In this document: positions 8,553 to 18,387 of the stretch, one piece after another
How the letters are laid out: each line of letters begins with the position of its first letter
Position numbering within the stretch: the first letter of the stretch is position 1
NCBI GenBank assembly: GCA_905221095.1
Contig: CAJNBV010000011.1
Coordinates: 1 to 64,000 of the forward strand
Origin: a bacterium
GTDB taxonomy: Bacteria > Bacillota > Bacilli > Lactobacillales > Streptococcaceae
DNA length: 64,000 bases
Direction: 5' to 3'
Notes under the pieces: generated by a model
The model's input: the letters and a program-made list of their open reading frames with translations, nothing else
What the model was told of the DNA's origin: nothing
The model's database searches: none
Position numbers and translations under genes: made by a program

Positions 8553-9029
8553 CTATTTTAATAAGCTCAAAAAGTCTGAAATTGGATCATTTGGAACCAT
8601 TTGAGCAGTAAGTTTAACACCTTTTTCTGCCAGTTTGTGGAAATCTTCCACATCCTTGTCTACTACGTTGATAGAACGTGTAATAGAACGAGTTTCTGGT
8701 GTTTGAGACATATTCCCAACATTAAGGCTTTCAAGGGGTACACCTGCTTCGACCAAACCAAGGAAACGGTCTGGTTTACGAGCCACGATAAAGAGACGTT
8801 GGCTATCGTATTTTCCAGCAAGAATATTGGCTGCCGCTTTTTCAATTGGCAAAATACTCAATTTCACACCTGGTGGTGTCGCAAGTTTCAAACCACTCTT
8901 TTCAACGTCATTGTTGACAACTTCGTCATCTACAACCATAATGCGTGAAACATTTAGTTTTCCAGCCCATAGATTGGCTACTTGTCCGTGGATCAAACGT
9001 CCATCGATACGGCATCCTACAATTGTCAT
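8553..9029 (-). CDS. PTS mannose-family EIIB component
   Basis: A 158-aa cytosolic phosphotransfer protein. H14 in RIDGRLIHGQVANLW is the phospho-accepting histidine of the mannose class IIB. It accepts phosphate from IIA and phosphorylates the sugar during transport. Its ATG overlaps the bgaC stop by 4 bases (coupled), with a GGGGGAAAAC ribosome site. Confidence 0.92.
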   Translation of the reverse strand: MTIVGCRIDGRLIHGQVANLWAGKLNVSRIMVVDDEVVNNDVEKSGLKLATPPGVKLSILPIEKAAANILAGKYDSQRLFIVARKPDRFLGLVEAGVPLESLNVGNMSQTPETRSITRSINVVDKDVEDFHKLAEKGVKLTAQMVPNDPISDFLSLLK

Positions 9030-10813
9030 AAGTTTTCCCCCTTTATGTGTTTTAGTGTAGGTTTACGAGTTAAATAAATCTCTTCTTTATATTCACCCTC
9101 TGTCTCAAAGATAATGATGCGGTTGGCACCTTCCTTGAGATAGCTATGAGGGATATAAAGCGAGAGGGTTGGGCCGACGTTCCAAAAACGTCCTAGATTC
9201 TGCCCATTGACAAAGGCAACTCCCTTACCAAACTCAGACAAGTCTAGGTAAGTATCTTTTGGCGCTTCGATTGTAAAATCATAAGCATAAAAGGCTGGTT
9301 GCCCTTGAGTCCATCCTTTTGAAAAATCAATTTTCTCAGGATTGTCTAGTGGGAGTGGATAGTGTTTCCAGTTTAGTAAGAAGTGCAAATCCTTACAAAC
9401 CCCTGTCCGAATTCCCTTACGTTGCGTATCCGCTAAGAACTTATGCCCATAGTTGACACGCCCCATATTTTCTACCAGGATATCCAATCTAGACAGCGCT
9501 TTCTTTTCACCTTGATAAAAAATATCTTCCCCAATCTCTGTCTGATATTGGGTTTCGACCCACTGACCATCAACATAAAGCTGAGCCCTATCTCGACCAT
9601 CAATGATACGAAGTCTTTCTTCTTCTGCATCCCAACTTGTTTCTGTTCGATAGAGTAGGTAGCCATAACTTTGTCCCAGCTCCTCCATCTTTTTAGGATA
9701 AAGGCTTTCTACAGGACTAGACAAGCTATCCAAGGTTTCAAACAAGGAAACTTTTTCAGCAAGTGGAATAGCATCCAACTCCATACTCTCTTTATAGAGT
9801 GGTTCTAACTGCGGATACTCTGGGAAATGTGTTGCCATCATCTTCTTGACTGCCAGATATTTGGCAGTTGGATTTCCTTCTTCATCCAGAAGGGCATCGT
9901 AATCATAAGATGTAACTTGTGGTAGGTCCAAAGTTCCTCGAGCCGAGCAACCATTCATGAAACCAAAGTTTGTACCACCATGGAACATGTAAAGATTGAT
10001 AGAGCCTTGTTCCAAAACCTCTCGAACTGCATCTGCCAACTCTTTCGGATCCCGTGTGATAATCGGTTCTTTCCATCGATTGAACCAACCATCCCAAAAT
10101 TCCATACACATGAGTGGCCATTTCTTGCCATGCTCATCAAAGAATTCCTGCATCTGTGAAAAGTTATAAGGTGCCTTAGAACCAAAGTTCCCTGTTACAA
10201 AGAGGTCATCTTCGATTAAGGTTCCTGCTTTCAGAGTAGCTCGCCATGGACCATCTGATGTAAAGAGTGGACAGGTCACGCCACGCTCTTCCATCAACTG
10301 TCGAATGGCTCTCAGATAAGCCTTATCTTCTCCATAAGAACCATACTCATTTTCAACCTGCATCATGAGGATATTGCCACCCTTGTCCAACAAATGTGGA
10401 ACCAATCGTGGCAAGAGCTGGTCATAATAGCGACCGACAGCTTCAATATAAGCAGGATCTGAGGAACGAAGCCTCATATTCTTTGTTAAGAGCCAAGCTG
10501 GCAAGCCACCGAATTCCCACTCTGCACAGATGAAAGGTGACGGACGAACGATAGCGTAGAGACCCAAATCTTGTGCTGTATGGAGAAATCGCTCCAAATC
10601 CAGAGCCCCTTCAAAGTGAAATTCGCCCTCACGAGGCTCGTGTAAATTCCAAGCCACATAAGTCTCTACCGTATTAAAACCCAGAGCCTTCAAATTATAG
10701 AGCGAATGATACCAATCTTCTGGAGGAACCCTAAAATAATGAATGGCGCCAGATAAAATCTTAAATGATTTTCCATCGAGATAAAAATCATCCCGTATCT
10801 CAAATCGTGTCAT
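9026..10813 (-). CDS. bgaC: Beta-galactosidase BgaC, glycoside hydrolase family 35
   Basis: A 595-aa GH35 enzyme. The catalytic domain (about residues 5-330) shows SGAIHYFRVP, WNLHEPREG, the acid/base Glu in VENEYGSYGED (E156) and the nucleophile in MCMEFWDGWF (E238), followed by beta-sandwich domains. Pneumococcal BgaC is known to cleave terminal Gal-beta-1,3-GlcNAc and to lack a signal peptide; none is present here either. The ATG at 10813 is chosen because it gives the family length and has AAAGGTAG upstream; the longer frame adds 7 residues. It is first in the operon with the PTS, agaS and galM. Confidence 0.94.
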   Translation of the reverse strand: MTRFEIRDDFYLDGKSFKILSGAIHYFRVPPEDWYHSLYNLKALGFNTVETYVAWNLHEPREGEFHFEGALDLERFLHTAQDLGLYAIVRPSPFICAEWEFGGLPAWLLTKNMRLRSSDPAYIEAVGRYYDQLLPRLVPHLLDKGGNILMMQVENEYGSYGEDKAYLRAIRQLMEERGVTCPLFTSDGPWRATLKAGTLIEDDLFVTGNFGSKAPYNFSQMQEFFDEHGKKWPLMCMEFWDGWFNRWKEPIITRDPKELADAVREVLEQGSINLYMFHGGTNFGFMNGCSARGTLDLPQVTSYDYDALLDEEGNPTAKYLAVKKMMATHFPEYPQLEPLYKESMELDAIPLAEKVSLFETLDSLSSPVESLYPKKMEELGQSYGYLLYRTETSWDAEEERLRIIDGRDRAQLYVDGQWVETQYQTEIGEDIFYQGEKKALSRLDILVENMGRVNYGHKFLADTQRKGIRTGVCKDLHFLLNWKHYPLPLDNPEKIDFSKGWTQGQPAFYAYDFTIEAPKDTYLDLSEFGKGVAFVNGQNLGRFWNVGPTLSLYIPHSYLKEGANRIIIFETEGEYKEEIYLTRKPTLKHIKGENL

Positions 10814-10835
10814 AAAACTACCTTTTGATTGCAAA

Positions 10836-10849
10836 AGTTTGCGCTTTCA
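10836..10849 (-). promoter_or_regulatory. Candidate cre (CcpA) site upstream of bgaC
   Basis: The minus strand reads TGAAAGCGCAAACT, differing from the cre consensus TGWAARCGYTWNCW at one position. It lies between the promoter and the bgaC start, a position expected for carbon catabolite repression. Confidence 0.55.
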
Positions 10850-10864
10850 CTTATTGTTATATTA

Positions 10865-10893
10865 AATATAGCGCAATCATTCATGTTTGTCAA
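10865..10893 (-). promoter_or_regulatory. bgaC operon promoter
   Basis: The minus strand reads TTGACA, 17 bases, TATATT. This is a near-perfect housekeeping promoter about 50 bases upstream of bgaC. Confidence 0.75.
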
Positions 10894-10952
10894 TAGCCTT
10901 AACTAGATTATTTAAAATTTTTCTATTTTTTTACTAACTTTTAGGCAAAATA

Positions 10953-11020
10953 CTTATAAAATCGTATAAGCCCTGGCACTTCGCTCTTTTTCGCCAAAAA
11001 CCTTGTATAAAAATGTATAA
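10953..11020. promoter_or_regulatory. Candidate operator sites for the divergent GntR regulator
   Basis: Within the 333-bp bgaC-gntR intergenic region are CTTATAAAATCGTATAAG (10953-10970, with outer 6-bp inverted arms) and a related TTGTATAAAAATGTATAA (11003-11020). GTATA-rich two-fold sites are typical for HutC-type GntR regulators. Binding is inferred, not shown. Confidence 0.4.
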
Positions 11021-11146
11021 AATCCTGATTATTTAGATGTAAATTAACCTTTTAGCCTATTATTTTAATTTTTTATTCAAAAGACTACTATTCTTTTCTT
11101 TTTTATGGTAAAATCTTTTATGGAGAAGGAAAATCGAGGTGAAAAT

Positions 11147-11863
11147 ATGGCAATTCCTAAATATCAATATATAAAAGACGAATTAAAGAACAAAATCATC
11201 TCTGGTCAATTCGCCAGTGGAGATAAATTTTACACTGAAGCTGAATTGATTTCAATGTATGATGTGAGTTCTATCACAGTTGTCCGCGCCTTAAACGACC
11301 TTGCCAAAGATGGCTATATTGTCCGCCAACAAGGAAAGGGTACATTCGTTTCACGCGCACGCAAACACAAACTCGTAGAGTTTTCAGATGTAGAAGTTTT
11401 TGAAACTAAAGATGATAAAGTGACCGTCCTTTCTATTGAACGCGGAAATAAACTAAGCTACTTAGAAAAACTTGGATTACGTGGTGACCAGTTCTACTAT
11501 AAGATTGAGCGCGTACGTAAATCAAACGGTGTTGTATACATCTACCATACATCTTACATTCCAGAACAATACATCAACGCAAATTATCCAAACCTTGAAT
11601 ACTATAGCTCTATCTATAGCCGTTTCAAATTGGATTACCACATTCACATGAATGATGAACACTTTGAAGAAATCAATGAAATAGCATTTCCAACTCCAGA
11701 ACACGTGGTTTCCATTCTAGGAATCAATGATCAATTCCCTACTGTCCTTCAGACCAAGATTACGAAACTCGAATCTACTGGTCAAGTTTTGGAATATAGT
11801 GAAACCTACAAACGATCTGATTACTACAAGATTAAATTCATCTCATGTGACCGTGATCACTAA
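11147..11863 (+). CDS. GntR/HutC-family transcriptional regulator
   Basis: A 238-aa repressor-type protein. An N-terminal winged helix-turn-helix (residues about 5-72; SGQFASGDKFYTEAEL, VSSITVVRALNDLAKDGYIVRQQGKGTFV) is followed by a UTRA effector domain (about 90-235). The ATG at 11147 has GAGGTGAAAAT directly upstream; the upstream in-frame Met at 11105 is not needed. It is divergent from bgaC and probably controls that operon in response to a sugar phosphate, as HutC-subfamily members do. Confidence 0.88.
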   Translation: MAIPKYQYIKDELKNKIISGQFASGDKFYTEAELISMYDVSSITVVRALNDLAKDGYIVRQQGKGTFVSRARKHKLVEFSDVEVFETKDDKVTVLSIERGNKLSYLEKLGLRGDQFYYKIERVRKSNGVVYIYHTSYIPEQYINANYPNLEYYSSIYSRFKLDYHIHMNDEHFEEINEIAFPTPEHVVSILGINDQFPTVLQTKITKLESTGQVLEYSETYKRSDYYKIKFISCDRDH

Positions 11864-11867
11864 GAAG

Positions 11868-11897
11868 AAAGCCTGAGCCTCATCGCTTGGGCCTTTT
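11868..11897 (+). terminator. Terminator after the GntR gene
   Basis: AAAGCCTGAGC and GCTTGGGCCTTTT form an imperfect stem ending in a short T-run, a few bases after the stop codon. Confidence 0.65.
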
Positions 11898-12018
11898 CTA
11901 TGCTTATTATATCCCATCAAAACTGTATTTTCTATATGTCAATGAAGATTAATTAAATTTGTTTAAATTTTACTAAAATATTGGGAATCTTTTTAGCAAA
12001 AAAGCTTTAATAAACAAG

Positions 12019-12070
12019 AAAAACCGAGGTTCTTCTACTCCAGTAAATAGAGTAATAGAACTTCGATTTT
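12019..12070 (-). terminator. Terminator after purB
   Basis: A long imperfect stem (CGAAGTTCTATTACTC paired with GAGTAGAAGAACCTCGG) is followed by TTTTTC on the minus strand, right after the purB stop. Confidence 0.75.
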
Positions 12071-12077
12071 ATTTTAA

Positions 12078-13373
12078 TTATCCTAAACCAAGACGTTCAA
12101 AGATATCATCCACTCGTTTAGTGTAGTAAAGAGGGTTGAAAATCTCATCGATTTCCTCTTGTGTGAGGCGTGATGTTACTTCTGGATCTGCTTCAAGAAG
12201 TGGTTTAAAATCTACTTGATTGTCCCAAGAGTAGGCTGTTTTTGGTTGCACCAAGTCATAGGCTTGCTCACGTGTCATCCCTTTTTCAATCAAGGTCAAC
12301 ATAGCACGTTGGCTAAAGATCAGACCAAAAGTAGAATTCATGTTGCGGATCATGTTTTCTGGGAAGACCGTCAAATTCTTGACGATATTTCCAAAGCGGT
12401 TGAGCATGTAGTCAATCAAAATGGTCGTATCTGGTGTGATGATGCGCTCAGCTGATGAATGGGAAATATCGCGTTCATGCCAGAGAGCGACATTCTCATA
12501 GGCCGTAATCATGTGACCACGGATAACACGCGCAAGACCAGTCATATTTTCAGAACCGATTGGGTTGCGTTTATGAGGCATAGCAGATGAACCTTTTTGT
12601 CCCTTGGCAAAGAACTCTTCCACTTCGCGTTGCTCAGATTTTTGTAGACCACGGATCTCCGTCGCCATACGCTCGATTGAAGTCGCGATACTAGCAAGAA
12701 CTGCAAAGTACTCAGCGTGAAGGTCACGAGGAAGGACTTGTGTAGAGATTTCTTGGGCACGGATGCCAAGTTTGTCGCATACATATTGCTCAACGAATGG
12801 CGGGATATTGGCAAAGTTACCAACCGCACCAGAAATCTTACCAGCTTCTACACCAGCAGCCGCATGCTCGAAACGCTCGATATTGCGCTTCATTTCGCTG
12901 TACCAAGTCGCCAATTTAAGACCAAAGGTTGTCGGCTCAGCGTGAACACCGTGGGTACGACCCATCATGATGGTGAACTTGTGCTCCTTAGCCTTGTCAG
13001 CGATGATGTTAGTGAAGTTTTCAAGGTCACGACGAATGATGTCGTTGGCCTGCTTATAGAGGTAACCGTAGGCAGTATCCACCACGTCGGTAGAAGTCAA
13101 CCCATAGTGAACCCACTTGCGCTCTTTACCAAGCGTCTCAGAAACTGCACGTGTGAAGGCAACCACATCGTGACGCGTCTCCTGCTCAATCTCCAAAATA
13201 CGGTCGATGTCAAAGTCCGCCTTCTCGCGAATCAAAGCCACATCTTCCTTAGGGATTTCCCCCAACTCAGCCCATGCCTCGTCAGCCAAGATTTCCACCT
13301 CAAGCCAAGCACGGTATTTATTTTCTTCACTCCAAATGTTCGCCATCTCAGGGCGAGAATAACGGTTGATCAT
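12078..13373 (-). CDS. purB: Adenylosuccinate lyase
   Basis: A 431-aa enzyme that cleaves SAICAR and adenylosuccinate, releasing fumarate, in purine synthesis. The fumarase/lyase superfamily signature [11 protein letters not shown] is present around residue 260, with [14 protein letters not shown] near 140 and the N-terminal [20 protein letters not shown] block. The ATG at 13373 is chosen on family alignment; AGAAAGGA lies somewhat far upstream. It is the last gene of the pur cluster and separated from purK by an unrelated gene. Confidence 0.95.
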   Translation of the reverse strand: MINRYSRPEMANIWSEENKYRAWLEVEILADEAWAELGEIPKEDVALIREKADFDIDRILEIEQETRHDVVAFTRAVSETLGKERKWVHYGLTSTDVVDTAYGYLYKQANDIIRRDLENFTNIIADKAKEHKFTIMMGRTHGVHAEPTTFGLKLATWYSEMKRNIERFEHAAAGVEAGKISGAVGNFANIPPFVEQYVCDKLGIRAQEISTQVLPRDLHAEYFAVLASIATSIERMATEIRGLQKSEQREVEEFFAKGQKGSSAMPHKRNPIGSENMTGLARVIRGHMITAYENVALWHERDISHSSAERIITPDTTILIDYMLNRFGNIVKNLTVFPENMIRNMNSTFGLIFSQRAMLTLIEKGMTREQAYDLVQPKTAYSWDNQVDFKPLLEADPEVTSRLTQEEIDEIFNPLYYTKRVDDIFERLGLG

Positions 13374-13433
13374 GTTGTTAATTTTTCCTTTCTTCTTATT
13401 TTTCACTTATGTGGACTGTAACAAGAAAATTAC

Positions 13434-14843
13434 TTATAAAAGTTCGATGTGATGTCGATAATCTCTTGTTAATAATTTCTTACTTATAGAATCTCCATCA
13501 CCATTTAATAAATAGTCTATTGTATCTTTAACACGATCTGATGAGTATGTTTTTGTGCTTAATTCCGTAATTATATCCTTTAATATCTGAACTTGATGGG
13601 AAGTCAAAGACTGATTAAATTCTTGCCTTTGAATATATAAATAATTCAAAAATAGCTTAACTTGATCTTGATTAAGAATGTTAAAGAATTTTTGGTAATA
13701 TGGAAGTCCACTCCTAGACACTCCATAAAAATTACCTAATCTACAGATTAAAACCACTGAAATTAATTTTTCTGCTACAGAGTCTGGAATATCACTGGAT
13801 TGCTCAATATAAGACATGATATCTTTTATTTTTGGTCCTTCGTGATAAAAATTATCATATGAGTAATGTATATTTTCAAGTTCATCTATCATTGAACTCA
13901 AAGCAATACTCCTCGTACTATTTGATTTATATCTATTACCATCACAAATATCGAAAAATTCCTTTGCTTTCGACTCTTTATCTTTTTCAAGATTTAAAGA
14001 ATATGAATCAATATCTAACCCCAGTTCGTATTTCATTCTATCGTCCGAATTTTTCCAAACAATCGGAGCAATCATTCTAATATTATTTGTTAAAGCATCA
14101 GATTGAGAACTTACATATTTTTTAAAGAGAATCTTTAATAAATTATTAGTTAAAGTTACTGAAATATCTTTTATTTTATTATCCAGTTGTGATAAATAAG
14201 CATCATCTATATTCAAGCCTTCTTGGCCAATTCCATTAATAATCTTCTTTACTTCTAATGAATTCGGACTAGTCTCATCTAAAAACACATTTTTAATGCA
14301 ATCCTCAACCCAACCTACCAATATTAGGGGGCCAATTACTTCTCTTGTAGGATGTGAACCGCCAATATTATTTCTCATATCTAAAATATGAAGTAATTTT
14401 TTCTTCGTAATTTCAGATATTATTTCTAATTTACTACAAGCTTGAACTAGCTCTATGTCTTTTAGTAGGACAAAATCTTCTCTTCCAGAAAAAAAGGTTC
14501 GTTTATTACCAGAGACAGCACTATCAAAAAACAAATCTAGACCATATGACTCTGCTTTATTCCTAAGTGTTTCTACAACCTCATTCCATAAATCATTTAA
14601 GGCTGAATCAAAACGACCAATAGCAACGCTCGAAATAAATTTTGACATATATAAAGCATTTTTCCTATGACTTTCTGGAATAGAATTTAAAAGATCAGGT
14701 AAGTTAGCAGATACTCTATTTTTATCAGCAGTTGATGCGATAACATCTTCATAAGGAAGACCAAATTGTTTTAAATAATTCTCAAATGGAGAAGATTCAA
14801 CTATTTGCAACGAATCCACTGGTTGTTCAATAATATCAGTCAT
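13434..14843 (-). CDS. Unrecognised protein with a HEPN-like Rx6H motif
   Basis: A 469-aa predicted soluble, mostly helical protein with no family I can name with confidence. MRNNIGGSHPT (R157, H164) matches the R-N-x(4-5)-H type active-site motif of HEPN ribonucleases found in abortive-infection and toxin proteins. No transmembrane segments or signal peptide are visible. The start at 14843 has AAAAAGGAG 8 bases upstream; the longer frame to 14894 is not needed. The gene is visibly more AT-rich than purB and purK, between which it sits, suggesting acquisition. A defence role is inference from the motif and the context only. Confidence 0.6.
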   Translation of the reverse strand: MTDIIEQPVDSLQIVESSPFENYLKQFGLPYEDVIASTADKNRVSANLPDLLNSIPESHRKNALYMSKFISSVAIGRFDSALNDLWNEVVETLRNKAESYGLDLFFDSAVSGNKRTFFSGREDFVLLKDIELVQACSKLEIISEITKKKLLHILDMRNNIGGSHPTREVIGPLILVGWVEDCIKNVFLDETSPNSLEVKKIINGIGQEGLNIDDAYLSQLDNKIKDISVTLTNNLLKILFKKYVSSQSDALTNNIRMIAPIVWKNSDDRMKYELGLDIDSYSLNLEKDKESKAKEFFDICDGNRYKSNSTRSIALSSMIDELENIHYSYDNFYHEGPKIKDIMSYIEQSSDIPDSVAEKLISVVLICRLGNFYGVSRSGLPYYQKFFNILNQDQVKLFLNYLYIQRQEFNQSLTSHQVQILKDIITELSTKTYSSDRVKDTIDYLLNGDGDSISKKLLTRDYRHHIELL

Positions 14844-15203
14844 AACAATACTCCTTTTTGTAGCTCTAAAACTTATCAGTAGTACTATACTCAATAATAA
14901 AATAATTTAATCAACTTTGGCATAATATTAAGATTATAGCTTCTGGATAATTTCTGAGTCTACTACCTTTCTATATTTTCGTAAAAATGGTTAACAATTA
15001 TTTGGAGATACTTTTAGTAAATATTATACCCCTGAAATAAAATTTTTTATTATATCTTGCCATTTATTTAAAAACCAACTATTTTTCATCAATATAAAAA
15101 ATACTTTTCAAAACAATAATTACAAATCGTATATCATTAAGTAAAAGCTTGAACAGTTAGTCATACACAAATAATACTAAAATTATCACAAACATTAACT
15201 GTT
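14844..15203. other. AT-rich intergenic region upstream of the HEPN-like gene
   Basis: About 360 bases without a credible ORF. The only clear structure is an inverted repeat near purK: GAACAGTTA at 15151-15159 and TAACTGTTC at 15196-15204, with a 36-base spacer. It could help end purK transcription, but there is no strong T-run. Confidence 0.5.
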
Positions 15204-16295
15204 CTAAAAATCAATCCCTTCCCCAAACTCTCCCACACTATCTGGTTCATCACTAAACAAAGTGACATGTCCCATCTTGCGGTTGTGCTTTGCTTCTATT
15301 TTACCATACATGTGGAGATGGGCGCTTGGATTTTCTGTGACATATTTTTCAGCAGCCTCGATATGCTGGCCGAGAACATTAAGCATAACAGCAGGTGCAT
15401 GGAGTTTGATGGCTGGTAATGATGCTCCCAGAACACCTAAAATGTGGGTATCAAACTGGGAGAAGTCGCAGGCTTCGATAGAGTAGTGCCCAGAATTGTG
15501 TGGTCGTGGGGCAATCTCGTTGACAATGATATCATCAGCTGTCGCAAACATTTCCACACAAAGGGTTCCAGAGAGGCTCAGTTGTTCAGCGATTCGCACT
15601 GCCATAGCTTTAGCCTTGTCAGCTAGACTTGTTGAAATGCGAGCTGGTACAATGGTTTTAGACAGGATATTATTACGGTGGATATTTTCCTGAACTGGGA
15701 AAACTGTCACTTCCTTGCCATTTCCTGTCACGATGACAGAAATTTCGAGGTCAAAGTTGACAAATTCTTCCAAGACACAGTCTGATGAATCCGCTAGCGC
15801 ATAAGCTTCTTCCAAGTCTTCTGCCGAGCGAATGACCTTTTGTCCATGACCATCGTAGCCACCAGTCGCAGTCTTAAGGACATAGTTTTTCGATAGATCG
15901 ATATCTGCCAAATCTTGACTTGAAGTCACAACCTTGTAGGGTGCTACAGTGACTTGAGCCTTGTTTGAGAGAAAATCCTTTTCAAAAATGCGATTTTGAG
16001 AAATACGGAGTAGGTCTGTCCCTTGAGGGAGCTGACCATCCTTAATGACAGCATCCAAACCGTCAGCATCGACATTTTCAAACTCATAGGTGAGGACATC
16101 GCAACGCTCAGCCAACTGACGCAGAGCATCCACGTCATTATAAGGAGCCACGATGATCTCCGCTACACGAGAGGCTGGGCAATCCGCCGCAGGATCCAGC
16201 GCGATAACCTTGTGGCCCATGTAGATAGCAGAAATGGCCATCATCTGACCCAGTTGACCACCACCAATAATTCCGATTGTTTTAGATGAGCTCAT
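15204..16295 (-). CDS. purK: 5-(carboxyamino)imidazole ribonucleotide synthase
   Basis: A 363-aa ATP-grasp enzyme that makes N5-CAIR from AIR, ATP and bicarbonate. The N-terminal [17 protein letters not shown], the [13 protein letters not shown] phosphate-binding loop and [13 protein letters not shown] near residue 270 are diagnostic. The ATG at 16295 has GAGGAG upstream and overlaps the purE end by 14 bases, giving translational coupling. Confidence 0.95.
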   Translation of the reverse strand: MSSSKTIGIIGGGQLGQMMAISAIYMGHKVIALDPAADCPASRVAEIIVAPYNDVDALRQLAERCDVLTYEFENVDADGLDAVIKDGQLPQGTDLLRISQNRIFEKDFLSNKAQVTVAPYKVVTSSQDLADIDLSKNYVLKTATGGYDGHGQKVIRSAEDLEEAYALADSSDCVLEEFVNFDLEISVIVTGNGKEVTVFPVQENIHRNNILSKTIVPARISTSLADKAKAMAVRIAEQLSLSGTLCVEMFATADDIIVNEIAPRPHNSGHYSIEACDFSQFDTHILGVLGASLPAIKLHAPAVMLNVLGQHIEAAEKYVTENPSAHLHMYGKIEAKHNRKMGHVTLFSDEPDSVGEFGEGIDF

Positions 16296-16773
16296 TTGTA
16301 GACTCCTCTGCGATTTTTCCTTGCTCTTCTGCAAAATCTGCCAATGCTGTCGCAATAGCCTGATCCTCTACTGAAAGGAGACGAAGGGCAAAGAGGGCCG
16401 CATTTGTCGCACCTGCTTCACCGATAGCCATAGTTGCGACTGGTACCCCACCTGGCATCTGCACGATAGAGTAGAGAGAATCCACACCGCTAAGCGCACG
16501 TGATTTGACGGGCACACCAATGACTGGAAGTGTAGTCTTAGCAGCGACCATACCTGGCAAATGGGCTGCGCCACCTGCACCAGCTATAATGACCTTAATG
16601 CCGCGGCTACGAGCTTCCTCCGCATGTCTGAACATGAGGTCTGGAGTACGGTGAGCAGAGACAACCTTCTTTTCGTAGGCTACACCGAAGCGGTCCAGGA
16701 CTTCGGCTGTTTTTTGCATGGTTGCCCAGTCGGATTTTGAGCCCATGATAATGGAAATTACTGGTTTGGTCAT
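16282..16773 (-). CDS. purE: N5-CAIR mutase
   Basis: A 163-residue-class protein (162-163 aa) that converts N5-CAIR to CAIR. It shows [23 protein letters not shown] and [13 protein letters not shown], all class I PurE motifs. The ATG at 16773 has AAAGGAAAATT upstream. It pairs with purK, which it overlaps. A structured leader (16795-17004) separates it from purD. Confidence 0.95.
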   Translation of the reverse strand: MTKPVISIIMGSKSDWATMQKTAEVLDRFGVAYEKKVVSAHRTPDLMFRHAEEARSRGIKVIIAGAGGAAHLPGMVAAKTTLPVIGVPVKSRALSGVDSLYSIVQMPGGVPVATMAIGEAGATNAALFALRLLSVEDQAIATALADFAEEQGKIAEESTNELI

Positions 16774-16794
16774 AATTTTCCTTTCTTTTTTCAA

Positions 16795-17004
16795 TCACCT
16801 TAGGTTGTGAGGGACGGCAACAGCCACCAAAGGTGTCTCATGCCTAAATTGGAAGCCCAAAGTCTTCCAATTTCTCTGAACAATTGGATTGTCATCCAAT
16901 CGTTCTTTCACAGCGGAGGTGATTGTTCTATATTAGCTCTCTAACGCTCGCAAGTTATGCGATAATTATTGTACTTTGCGACTACGTCGCTTTTTCTTAT
17001 ATCT
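16795..17004 (-). other. Structured purD-purE intergenic leader
   Basis: About 210 bases without an ORF of note. There are two consecutive hairpins: ATTGGAAG/CTTCCAAT (16848-16871) and GAACAATTGGAT/ATCCAATCGTTC (16878-16905, one G-U). No riboswitch family was recognised. Confidence 0.5.
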
Positions 17005-18267
17005 TTACTTAATTGCCTTGCTTCCGATATCTGTTCGGTAGAAGAGGCCTTCTGTGTTTTGTTTGTTAAGTTCGCTGTAGATGGTGTTTTGAACTTCTTT
17101 GACGGTGTCGGCTGTGGTAACCAGCATATAGACACGTCCGCCGTTGGATAGCAGTGCTCTGCTATTTTCTGCAAACTTAGCCCCTGCATAGTAGGTGATG
17201 ATGTCGCCATCGGTTTTGGCTGGCAACTTGACACCTTTTTCATAATCTATCGGGTATCCCTTGGATGCGACAACCACACCCAGAGTCACACCCTTGTCCG
17301 TCCAGGTGATGTTTGGCTCCTTGCCATCGAGGATATCCGTAATATTTTGTGCAAAGTCAGATGTTAAACGAGGCAAGATGATTTGCGTTTCAGGATCTCC
17401 GAAACGAGCGTTAAACTCGATAACCTTAGGCCCATCAGCTGTCAAGATAAGACCTGCGTAAAGGACACCCAGATAAAGGCGACCTTCCTGAATCATGCCT
17501 TCTAGTACTGGCTTGACAATAGTCTCCACCGCTGTATCAACTACACTCTCTGGAAAGTGTGGGACTGGCGCATAGGCACCCATCCCGCCCGTGTTAGGAC
17601 CCTTGTCGCCATCGTAAGCACGTTTGTGGTCCTGAGCTGTTGGCATGATGTAGAATTTGTCCCCATTGACAAAGGCAAAAAGTGAAAATTCCTCTCCTTC
17701 AAGGAATTCCTCAATAACCACACGCGCACCTGAGTCCCCGAATTTATTGTCCAAAAGCATCTCGTGAGCGGCTTCGATCGCTTGCTCAACCGTTACAGCA
17801 ACGACAACACCTTTACCAAGCGCCAAACCATCCGCCTTGACTACAATTGGAGCGCCTTTTTCTTCGATGTAAGCCTTGGCTTCCTCGAAATCTGAAAATG
17901 TGCCATAAGCTGCTGTCGGAACGCCGTATTTGACCATAATTTCCTTAGCAAAATCCTTGGACCACTCTAGCTCCGCTGCAGCCCTAGTCGGACCAAAAGC
18001 CTTGAGCCCAGCTTGGTTAAAATCGTCCACGATTCCAGCGGCCAGTGCGTCATCTGGACCGATAAAGGTCCAAGCAATATCGTTGGCCTTTGCAAAGTCA
18101 ATTAACTTAGAATGTTCGGAAATAGAGATATTCACCAATTCCAGACCATCCAGAGTCATCCCGTCATTTCCAGGAGCCACAAAGACTTGTTCAACGTCTT
18201 TTGATTCAAGCAACTTCTTAGCAATCGCATGTTCACGACCACCAGAACCGACAACTAACAGTTTCAT
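17005..18267 (-). CDS. purD: Phosphoribosylamine-glycine ligase
   Basis: A 420-aa ATP-grasp enzyme joining glycine to phosphoribosylamine. The start MKLLVVGSGGREHAIAKKL, the ATP-grasp core (KADGLALGKGVVVA) and DHKRAYDGDKGPNTGGMGAY are characteristic. It is preceded by its own TATAAT box at 18300-18305 after the purH terminator, so it can be transcribed separately. Confidence 0.96.
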   Translation of the reverse strand: MKLLVVGSGGREHAIAKKLLESKDVEQVFVAPGNDGMTLDGLELVNISISEHSKLIDFAKANDIAWTFIGPDDALAAGIVDDFNQAGLKAFGPTRAAAELEWSKDFAKEIMVKYGVPTAAYGTFSDFEEAKAYIEEKGAPIVVKADGLALGKGVVVAVTVEQAIEAAHEMLLDNKFGDSGARVVIEEFLEGEEFSLFAFVNGDKFYIMPTAQDHKRAYDGDKGPNTGGMGAYAPVPHFPESVVDTAVETIVKPVLEGMIQEGRLYLGVLYAGLILTADGPKVIEFNARFGDPETQIILPRLTSDFAQNITDILDGKEPNITWTDKGVTLGVVVASKGYPIDYEKGVKLPAKTDGDIITYYAGAKFAENSRALLSNGGRVYMLVTTADTVKEVQNTIYSELNKQNTEGLFYRTDIGSKAIK

Positions 18268-18299
18268 CCCACAACCTCTTTTGCGAATTATTTACTAAC

Positions 18300-18305
18300 A
18301 TTATA
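18300..18305 (-). promoter_or_regulatory. Probable -10 box of purD
   Basis: The minus strand has TATAAT about 30 bases upstream of the purD ribosome site. The -35 is weak. A PurBox-like AAACGAACGTTT lies just upstream of it with three mismatches to the AWWWCCGAACWWT consensus. Confidence 0.4.
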
Positions 18306-18350
18306 CCACAAACGTTCGTTTTAATCTTGTTTCACTTAGCATTTTAAGCC

Positions 18351-18381
18351 AAAAAAGGAAAGAAACTGTTTTCTTTCCTTT
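18351..18381 (-). terminator. Terminator after purH
   Basis: AAAGGAAAGAAA and TTTCTTTCCTTT arms are followed by TTTTTTGG on the minus strand. Confidence 0.8.
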
Positions 18382-18387
18382 ACGTTC

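Noticed and set aside
15151..15204. The GAACAGTTA inverted repeat as the purK terminator.
   Set aside because: The loop is long and there is no T-run; kept only as an inverted repeat.
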